Shown: positions 56,385 through 64,000 of the stretch, one piece after another
Layout of the letters: every line of letters starts with the position of its first letter
How positions within the stretch are numbered: position 1 is the first letter of the stretch
Assembly: GCA_004123355.1 (NCBI GenBank)
Contig: SCHM01000001.1
Coordinates: 10,364,193 to 10,428,192, forward strand
Origin: Amphirosellinia nigrospora
Taxonomy: Eukaryota > Ascomycota > Sordariomycetes > Xylariales > Xylariaceae
Length of the DNA: 64,000 nucleotides
Direction of reading: 5' to 3'
Program-made: the position numbers and the translations under genes
Notes under the pieces: generated by a model
Told to the model about the DNA's origin: nothing
Seen by the model: the letters and a program-made list of their open reading frames with translations, nothing else
Database searches by the model: none

Positions 56385-59179
56385 ATGGCGAGTGCTAGTC
56401 GTCCTGCTGGCCTAGAAGCCAGCATTTCAAGCTTAAACTCCGTTGACAACGACACCTCGGTGCCATCAAGCGCAAATCTCGACACGCAACCCTCAAAGTG
56501 GACATCAGCTTCTACGTCCTTGACAGCCTCGCCTGCTCAGTCAAGAGATCAATCGCCGACAAGAACCACCAAGGCTGTCGGGAGGATAAGCCGTACTTCT
56601 ACATCATCACCAGTGCAGTCGCGCAAGAACAGTGCCCAGGACCCGAGTCCGCCGAGAACAAGATCAAACATCCTCCATCCTCTGCGATTCCACGACAGCT
56701 CTCAACAACCTCTATTCCTAGCTTGCCCCCTCCATCTGGTACTGACACTATTCTACGAGCGCCTGTTCCTCACAAGTTGTCGTCCGTGAGCCAGGAATCT
56801 ACAAGGGACTCACCTCGGTGGCCCATTTCTCCGCGACTGAAATCCCCTCCGCCTGCGCCGACTTTCGCTAGGCCAACAGTTGCCTCATCCGCCCGTAGAA
56901 GCGAACCAGAAACTCCAGTTATCAATGTACAACGGGCTACCCTTCGCCACATGTGGAGCCCAACTCACAGTCTGCATCAGATATGGAGATTGAAGAGTCG
57001 TATCTGTCATCCGGCATGAGGACACCAAGTCGGGGACCGAGTAACGGTTCATCAACCCTCGAGACTGTGCAAGAGGTCAGCCAGCCAAACACGCCACGGC
57101 CGGGCTTGGATGCCGCAATTAAGAAACTTGAGGAAACTGCGACATCGCAAAACTCTGCGCGGCATAGAAATTCTGACGCGACATCTATCAGTATCAAATC
57201 GGGTTTGAATGCTACAAATAGCGAGAGTGGGAGCGACAGCGGCAGTGTTAATACGAATACAAGACGATCTAGCATCGCTGCCCCGCACCTCTCCTACATA
57301 GCAGGCAGTCCAGTTCGACACTCAAATTTAGTGGCAGGGGACAGGCCTCAGGTGAAAGCTCCTCTAGGAATATGACTGTCGAAACCGAAGAAGTCACAGA
57401 CATGCCGCAATTGTCATTGATTCCCAACGTAGGTGGACAGAGAGTTAATGGCAGTTTGAGGACGCGTCCAAGTAACGAGACCATCAAACCTAAGAAGGAA
57501 AAGAAGAGGCACAACAGGAAAACAACTTCTGTTGCTTCCGGTAATGGTGAGCCGCCGCGTGTATTCCCGACACCAAAGCTTCGACATAGTTGTTCGACAA
57601 GATCGATCTCTATGTCTTGCCGTTCGCCACCGAAAACCCGCGGTCAAGGATCGTGGGGCGAAGAAGCGATATTCATTTCCGGGCAGCGGATCAAGCGATC
57701 AGCGCCAATACGGACACCCAGTATAACCTCCCACGTGGACTAGTTTGCTAACCAGAGGCCCTCGCCCAGCTTCCTCAAAAGCAGACATCTTTGAGGCCAA
57801 AGTGGCTAGTGCGGTTGAGGAGGCCAACTCTTCCGATTCCGACGAAACATTTGTCTATGACTCAAACCCCCCAGATGCCGAACGCCCTCGTCGCTACCAC
57901 TCACGCACGCCAAGCGCTGCGTCAATGGTTAGCCAAGTAGATCGTAATGGAATGCGGTCCATACATACTATCCTCGACAATGGTTCTCATAATCACATGA
58001 AGAAGAATATGAAGTTCGTGAACACTTACACTGGCAACGGAAACGAGAGTCTCCAATGTGACGATGATGGAAGAGGCACAGGTCGGAGCAATGTTGGCTC
58101 GGCAAGAGGCACACCGCGCCACCACCACCATCATGGCCGTTGGGGTAGGAATACTGGCAACAATCACCTCTCACTGTTTGATAATGAATCTCCATTCCCT
58201 AATGCAGCTCGGTCTAAATTCTCTGGCACTAGTCCCAGACAACCATCCAACCCGCCTAGCCCTCGATTCAATTCTAGCCGAGGCTGGCTATTGAGCGGCA
58301 AACGACAAATCGCTTTATCGAATGGTTTTGACATGGATGACTCGACGCCTGGCGCAGACGATGAGCGAACCCTCTTCTGCCAAGCGGTGCAGTGCGCAAC
58401 GTCCGGTCTAACCGAAACAGACGGAATATGCCATTACGAAATCTCGAGTCTCAGACTTACCGCCAGAATACCTCGTTCCTCAACCGTTTCGCTAGCTGCC
58501 TCGTCCTTACCGTTATGCTACTGCTTGTTATCACTGGTGGCATTGGTTTCATGTTTGCGACCTCCAACCACTCACTAACGTTGAACTACTGAAAATTGGC
58601 AACGTCCTTGCCAGTGAGCAAGAACTCATGTTCGATCTCACCGTCCAAGCACACAACCCGAATGTTGTTGTAGTGATGATCGATTCTGCCGATATCGAGG
58701 TATTTGCCAAGTCGCGACACGCTGGTAATGACTCGGAATGGTGGCGTCATCCTCACGGAGACGATTTTACTATACTCGACGACCCCAAGGATGACCCACC
58801 TGATGTTGACGACCCCGGCGATGATGCCTCCTCCCCTAATATGCGGTTAGGGAATGTCCATACGTTTGATAGTCCCCTGACTTACGAAGGATCATTTTTT
58901 CAACGTGGTTCTACAACCTCTTCTGGTGAGCTTCGACTTGCCCACCCGGGTAATACCACAGAGAGTGGTACAGAGCGATGGGAACGCATCATCGCGGACG
59001 AATTTACCTTGGTCATTAAAGGTGTACTCAAGTATACCCTGCCGCTTAGCCAGAAGGTCCGAAAAGTCTCGATTTCTGGCAAAACCCTTGTCAAGCCCAA
59101 TGCCGCAAATAATCCGAGCGTGCAGCCTAATAAACCGGAGATGTCAATTTCTGATAAATCTACAGCCGGCGCAGCCTAG
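56385..59179 (+). CDS. VAC7: Vacuolar segregation protein Vac7 homologue, many frameshifts
   Basis: Vac7 is a vacuolar membrane activator of the Fab1 PI3P 5-kinase, controlling PI(3,5)P2, vacuole size and inheritance. The N-terminal half is Ser/Pro/Thr-rich (start MASASRPAGLEASISSLNSV). The family core begins about 57770: ASSKADIFEAKVASAVEEAN, SSDSDETFVYDSNPPD and RYHSRTPSAASM, then MKFVNTYTGN, a His run and GADDERTPL. A single transmembrane segment (58497-58559, CLVLTVMLLLVITGGIGFMF) is followed by NVLASEQELMFDLTVQAHNP and SADIEVFAKSR, the lumenal domain, ending DKSTAGAA. Reading-frame changes occur at least six times; those at about 58374 and 58575 are each repaired by one C. The assignment rests on the C-terminal half. 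Confidence 0.86.
58110..58136 (+). repeat. Poly-His codon run in VAC7
   Basis: A CACCAC-rich run encodes RHHHHHGRWGR. It lies just after the conserved MKFVNTYTGN block. Confidence 0.7.
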
Positions 59180-60762
59180 CGCCACCAAATTTCCTTTGTG
59201 CCTTTGATATGATTCTGTATATTAGCGACCATGATATTGCATCCTCGGAGCCTCTGGCGTTGGATTCGACTCTTTCCCTTCAGCCGCTCATCAAGTCGCT
59301 GAACTGTTACGGGTACCTCGTGGACCAGTTGTCGGGTTTGCTTGCTGATTTGCTTTTTAATTCTGCTATGTTTGTTCAGGGCGAAAAGAACGGTTTTAAT
59401 GACTCAAGACACGTACATAGCCACGGCGTTTTTACAATATGTGGGCTTCACTGCGACGGCATAGGATGAACCAAAAAGAGGCCATGGGCCCTCCTCTGAA
59501 GCGATCGACTCGTCACTTCTTGTTCTTCCCGACACTTTTGCGTTTTTCGTTCACCATCATTTCTCTCCCATTCGCCTTTTTCGTTGAGGATTAGGTCTGG
59601 GAATGGAAGAAGGGAACTTTTGTTTGCTTTTTTGTTGTCTCTTCTATGGGACTGTTCATGCGTCATTTAGAAGGGGGAAGTTTCGGGTGACTTGCCTACC
59701 CGTAAACCCAGTTAGATACCCGAAGACAGAAGAAAACCGGGAAAGTGGAAGTTTTCTTCCCGTTCGCAAATCCTGTATTTGTAATGAAAACAATACGCTT
59801 TATGAGAACAAGACTACCTAAGAGATTCAACATACGCATACATATATATAGAATGGAAATATGTGGGAAAAGAGAAAGTGTATGTCTTTTTATCTTCACG
59901 ATGCTTATTTGATGGGTTGGTTGGATTGCTCCTTTTTAGGAGAGATGGTAAGACTGACGATCAGAACCCTCTCCGTCTTTTAGACGTTTGATTAGCTGTA
60001 ATGAGTAGAGCTGAGTGGTAATGTGGATGAGAAATTAAAACAGTAGAGTGCGTACATATTGTTTACTATTTCCACTGATTTTTGTCGTATCATACTCATA
60101 CCGGTGATGATAGACCGTTCGCGGCTTCATTTTAATGTCTATCTAGTGTTCGTTCTAGCCGATGTATGTTGTACGGATCTTAATTTCATGTTCATGGGAA
60201 GTTCAACTTGAATGATCCATCTGGAACTTCGAATTTATCTGCCTATTGTGTGTTTCGTGAGGATAGTCGGGAGATGCCTGTTTGAAAAGGGGTATACTTT
60301 GTAGAAACGGGATGAAATAGGCGTGGAAAGTTATATGGCGATGAAGCAGAATAAAACACAGTTGTTCACGCTACCTGCGTAGGTCATAGGTTTGATAATC
60401 TAGTACCTGGTCACATCTAAAAAGCACTTGTTTCACCGACTGAATAGGTGTTAATATTACTTGCCCCTCTTGATAATGATCAATGTCATCTGAGCGTAAA
60501 AATACACCTCAACACCAGTTGGATAAACCTATTCTCGTACTTAGTGTCTAGCCCCGAATTGTTCCATTCTCTTCCTCTCCCCGGCTAAGCTAATTCTTGG
60601 AATCATCGTAATCATAAAACAGGATACAGGTATAGCACAAAACAACACCATAATTTTAAGCTGTGAACCTCCGTTTTGTTCCTACCACGCCTCGTATGTG
60701 AGGCAAAAGGGTCATGTAGAGGTACATGCCTAGGCTAAATATGACACCCATACGTATCCGCC
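59180..60762. other. Intergenic, convergent 3' ends of VAC7 and PRP6
   Basis: About 1.6 kb of T-rich sequence lies between converging genes. Open frames at 59209-59899 have no domain. Confidence 0.45.
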
Positions 60763-63666
60763 TCAGTGCACCTCAGCAGCGACGAGCATGAGAATCTCCT
60801 CGATACTCTTTCGGGTATTCTTTGGATCCTTGGCAATACGCTGCCAGACCTCGCCGTGTCTGGGTTCAACGCTGACGCACTTCTTGATAACTTCATCCCT
60901 CTTCTCAGGGGTGCCATGTTCAACAAGGAACTTGTAGTACCAGGCCCAGCTGTCGCCGAGGTCTGAGTCGCGAAGGAGGGCGCGCTCGAACCAGCTTTGC
61001 GCCTTGTCGAGGCGACGCTCGCCCCAAAAAATGCGAGCTACGGCTACGAAGAGGAAGGGGTCGTTCTCAGCTTCTTTTACCGCGTCGACGGCGCGGGGCT
61101 TCCGCTGCTTGGGTTCCGTTAGGTGCCAGATCTTCTCCGCCCAGAGTAAACCTTGCTGATTCTTGGGCACGGCGCGACGCGCCCGCTCCATGAGCGACTC
61201 GGCCTGCTTCGTGTCGCCAGCGCGCAGCTCTAGACGCACGGACTCACACCACAGCTCAGGGGACTTGGGGGCTGAGAGGCGCGCGCGATCGAGCACTGAG
61301 CGCGCCTTGGGTAGGAGACCCATTGACTCCTCGAGGCGGGCGTAGAGCAGCCAGAGCGGTATGGAGCTGGGTACGGCTTTCACGCCCGTTGCATACGCTT
61401 CGCGGGCTTGGGGCTTCTTGCCCAGGTCTTCGTAGAGCTGACCTTTCATCATCCAGAGTTTGGGGTAGGCGGGGAAAAGGTTTAGGGCCTGTTGGACGAG
61501 ATCGAGCGCCTCGTCGAGGTTGTTGAGCTGTCTCTCGAAGGCCACGCTCTTCATCCACACACGATCAGTGGGCGCTTCTTGTCGAGCTTGCTTTAGCAAA
61601 TTACGGGCCCCCTCTGTCTGGGCGTTTTCGGCTTCGAGCTTGACGGCTAGCCAGATGTCTTCGTTGTTTGGGTTCTGCTGGAACGCCCGGGCAAGGACGC
61701 GGCGCGCATTGTCGACCTCTCCAGCTTGCCACTTCTCCTTAGCAAGCATCATCCACAGGACCTCGCTATGAGGAACAGCGTTGACCGCCTTTTCGAGCAC
61801 TTGCCAAAGATCCTCTCTTTTGCCGTAGTTTCTTTCGAGGTCTGCGGCTGCCAGCCATATTGTTTTGCTGGTGGGGAAGACACGCAGGGCATATGCGTAG
61901 ATAGCCCGAGCAGTTTCGTACATTCCCCTGTTGATACTCCCCCGTGCGTCCTCCAACCAGGTTTCTTTACGATCGTCGTCCTCGTCTAGGCCGTAACCTA
62001 GCGTCTCCCGTATGATACCACAACAAGTAATTATTGCACCCTCCTCCTCGCACTTCTCGGCCTCAGTTATCCATTCTTCTCGCTTTGGCATAGCTGATTC
62101 CTTGACTAATACCTGCGCCGCACGCTTCATAACGTTGACTTTCTCTCCTTGCCCCAGCTGCTCTTGTAATCTTGCCGCGGCAATCCAAATTTCGTGAGAT
62201 GTAGGGATATGTTTACGGGCTCTGTTGAGTACCTTCTGCGCGTTCTCTGGGGATTCGAGGCGAGCCAGGGCTAGCCATAGATCCACCGACGATGGGATAA
62301 GTTCTGTGGCCTTTGCGAGGAGCAATTTCGCATCTTCAGGGTCCTCTTCGAGGTTGACGGCTTCCTTCCATAGCGCCTCAGATTCGGGGACATGGTCCAG
62401 AGCATGCCGTATCACCTTCTTCTTGGATCGCGCATCATCTTCCAGCTTCATCGCCTCAACCCACAATACGATTGAACGGTTATTCTTCTTGATGGCATTC
62501 GCAGCAATAATCCTGGCGTTGCGCTGGTCATTGAGTCGGATATTTTCAAGCCACACGTCTTCATTTTCGGGACAGTGGTCACAGCCACGAGCTATCATGT
62601 TGCGCGCTGCGACTATTTTGCCGGCAAGCTCTTCGACACGTGCAGCTGCAATCCAGCCAGGGCCGTTGTCCGGATTTGTCTTGATGACCGACCCAAGTAG
62701 TTCTCTTACTCGATTTATATCACCGACTTGGGCCGCGCTTTCAGGTAGTTGTGATTTCGTAAGGCTTGTTAGGTAACCCCTGGGGTCTACGCTGGTCGCG
62801 CTCCCCGATGCTGTGCTGGTCCCGTTCTGAGAGGCTTGGTCAAGTCTCACTTGTAGAACTTTGTCTCTCGCTTGCCCAATCTTGGCGAAGTCTGTTACTG
62901 TTCCATCCGTGCCGCTCTTTGACGCACTGGCGGAGGCGGCGCCGTCGTCGGCTACGGTCGTCCCCAATTCACCTGCGCTGCTCGCTGCCGCCAAGACGCT
63001 GTCGGGCACGGCATAGAAACGTTGATGTCTCGCCTGCCTAGCGCGTTTATTTCTGCCGGTGAGATCTCCAACCTCGGGCAAGGCGGCCCATTCATCTTCG
63101 GTAATGCTCTCGAGCCCCCGTTTCAAGTCGGCGAATTGCTGGGAGATCTTGGGGTTCTTGCGCTCGTATTCCTCCTGTTCTGCTTGCTCGCGAGCTTCCC
63201 TAATCGATAAATATTCGTCGGTAATCTGCTCAATAACTTTCGAGATGAACTGTGAACTAGTTGGGGGCGCAAATGGGATGGTGGAGGGGGCGGATGGTAC
63301 TAACCTTCTCTTTTTTCTCCGCCTGTCCATCTTCTCGTCTATTTCACGGTATATCCGATCGGCCTCGTCGTCGTCTTTGTCGTATATGCCACCGGCAAAG
63401 AGGCCGACTTCATTATCGGGGTCTTGGAAGCGCTCGTCGTTCTCTTCCTCCTCGGCGGCCGCGTCCTTCTTCTTACCAGCGACGGCATCGCTAAAACCGA
63501 GCTGGGCTGCGCGCTTGGCGAGGGCCTCTTTGATCTGGTCTTCGGAAGGTCCTTCACGCGCTGGACCTAGATCTGAACGTGTTGTAAAGCCAGTAGCGCC
63601 ACGTCCCAGACCTGCGACGTAGTTCTCGGGCGCCGGCTGGGACAGGAAATCGCGTCGGCCCGTCAT
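60763..63666 (-). CDS. PRP6: Pre-mRNA splicing factor Prp6 (U4/U6.U5 tri-snRNP)
   Basis: Prp6 bridges U5 and U4/U6 in the tri-snRNP. The N-terminal PRP1 domain reads PENYVAGLGRGATGFTTRSD, DPDNEVGLFAGGIYDKDDDE and ERKNPKISQQFADLKRGLES. The remaining two thirds are HAT/TPR helical repeats (NEDVWLENIRLNDQRNARII, HEIWIAAARLQEQLGQGEKV, PELWCESVRLELRAGDTKQA) to the end EEILMLVAAEVH. The open frame spans 967 codons with no lesion. It contains a likely 105-nt intron at 63200-63304 (donor GTTAGT, acceptor GATTAG) that is a multiple of three and stop-free. Removing it joins DRRRKKRR to EAREQAEQEEYERKNP, the family sequence, and leaves about 932 residues. The start is the ATG at 63666. Confidence 0.97.
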   Translation of the reverse strand: MTGRRDFLSQPAPENYVAGLGRGATGFTTRSDLGPAREGPSEDQIKEALAKRAAQLGFSDAVAGKKKDAAAEEEENDERFQDPDNEVGLFAGGIYDKDDDEADRIYREIDEKMDRRRKKRRLVPSAPSTIPFAPPTSSQFISKVIEQITDEYLSIREAREQAEQEEYERKNPKISQQFADLKRGLESITEDEWAALPEVGDLTGRNKRARQARHQRFYAVPDSVLAAASSAGELGTTVADDGAASASASKSGTDGTVTDFAKIGQARDKVLQVRLDQASQNGTSTASGSATSVDPRGYLTSLTKSQLPESAAQVGDINRVRELLGSVIKTNPDNGPGWIAAARVEELAGKIVAARNMIARGCDHCPENEDVWLENIRLNDQRNARIIAANAIKKNNRSIVLWVEAMKLEDDARSKKKVIRHALDHVPESEALWKEAVNLEEDPEDAKLLLAKATELIPSSVDLWLALARLESPENAQKVLNRARKHIPTSHEIWIAAARLQEQLGQGEKVNVMKRAAQVLVKESAMPKREEWITEAEKCEEEGAIITCCGIIRETLGYGLDEDDDRKETWLEDARGSINRGMYETARAIYAYALRVFPTSKTIWLAAADLERNYGKREDLWQVLEKAVNAVPHSEVLWMMLAKEKWQAGEVDNARRVLARAFQQNPNNEDIWLAVKLEAENAQTEGARNLLKQARQEAPTDRVWMKSVAFERQLNNLDEALDLVQQALNLFPAYPKLWMMKGQLYEDLGKKPQAREAYATGVKAVPSSIPLWLLYARLEESMGLLPKARSVLDRARLSAPKSPELWCESVRLELRAGDTKQAESLMERARRAVPKNQQGLLWAEKIWHLTEPKQRKPRAVDAVKEAENDPFLFVAVARIFWGERRLDKAQSWFERALLRDSDLGDSWAWYYKFLVEHGTPEKRDEVIKKCVSVEPRHGEVWQRIAKDPKNTRKSIEEILMLVAAEVH

Positions 63667-64000
63667 GGTCGACGGCGCGAACGTATTGGTATTGGTATTG
63701 GTTCGTGTCGCAACAGTCGCAACAGTCGCTGGGATGATGGGAGTTGCTACCTGGACGAAGACACGAGGCTCGGTGTGAGAGCAATCGACGAGCTAGGTCT
63801 GCTGTATAGATCTGGCTACGAATCGACTTTCATAAGATTGCTGTCGGGGAAAACCTATTATGTATACCATGACATGGATCAGGCAGACGGAGGAAGGAAG
63901 TTTGCACTGTGAACGGATCTACAGGCTCTTGGTGGCGGCGCCCCACCACTAGCCACAGCACCCAGACAGCTGCATTCTTAGATACCTCCAGCAATTGCCA
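63667..64000. promoter_or_regulatory. Upstream region of PRP6 at the window edge
   Basis: 334 bases lie before the PRP6 ATG. A TTGGTA tandem run (about 63688-63701) and two GTCGCAACA units (about 63705-63725) lie in the presumed leader. No other gene is seen before the window ends. Confidence 0.4.

Overview
This window comes from the nuclear genome of a filamentous ascomycete (Pezizomycotina). It is most likely a Sordariomycete, although the exact lineage is inferred. The support is: short introns (44 to 224 nt) with GTRNGT donors and CTAAC-like branch sites; divergent single-copy housekeeping genes; a BYS1-family secreted protein; a Zn2Cys6 regulator of the fungal-specific type; a Vac7 homologue; and intergenic sequence dotted with the palindrome TAGGTACCTA. 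I see no prophage, CRISPR array, tRNA, rRNA or recognisable transposon.

Layout. 0-12.3 kb is mostly housekeeping: TSR3 (18S rRNA acp-transferase, minus), a GGA-type VHS/GAT/GAE clathrin adaptor (plus), mitochondrial IF-2 (minus), a two-TM fungal membrane protein (minus) and a PP28/HASPP28 protein (minus). 12.3-23 kb is gene-sparse and more accessory: a secreted BYS1 protein (plus), a Zn2Cys6 transcription factor (minus) and a secreted epoxide-hydrolase-like alpha/beta hydrolase (minus). 23-31 kb holds UTP15 (minus), dienoyl-CoA isomerase (plus), TFB5/TTDA (minus), a single-TM PPxY protein (plus) and a Kv-beta-like aldo-keto reductase (minus). 32.7-39.1 kb holds two conserved fungal proteins of unknown function (both minus). 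40.7-43.3 kb is a divergent ribosomal protein pair, RPL10 (uL16) and RPL30 (eL30), sharing a 411-bp promoter. 45.5-47.4 kb is a coiled-coil protein (plus). 47.4-56.4 kb is nearly empty. 56.4-59.2 kb is VAC7 (plus) and 60.8-63.7 kb is PRP6 (minus).

As a set, the genes cover ribosome biogenesis (TSR3, UTP15), ribosomal proteins, mitochondrial translation, splicing, transcription/repair, Golgi-vacuole trafficking (GGA, Vac7) and peroxisomal beta-oxidation. They are a normal fungal mix, not one pathway.

The most striking property is technical or evolutionary. About half of the genes are interrupted by one-base shifts, nearly all explainable as loss of one base from a short homopolymer. The other half (UTP15, hydrolase, PPxY protein, AKR, RPL10, RPL30, PRP6) is perfectly open. 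The broken genes include essential ones, so uneven sequence polishing is the likeliest explanation. I found no convincing undescribed biological system. The best leads are the divergent RP promoter, the TAGGTACCTA palindromes, a Cys/His-rich domain protein, a 3n stop-free PRP6 intron and a PPxY membrane protein with 23-residue repeats.
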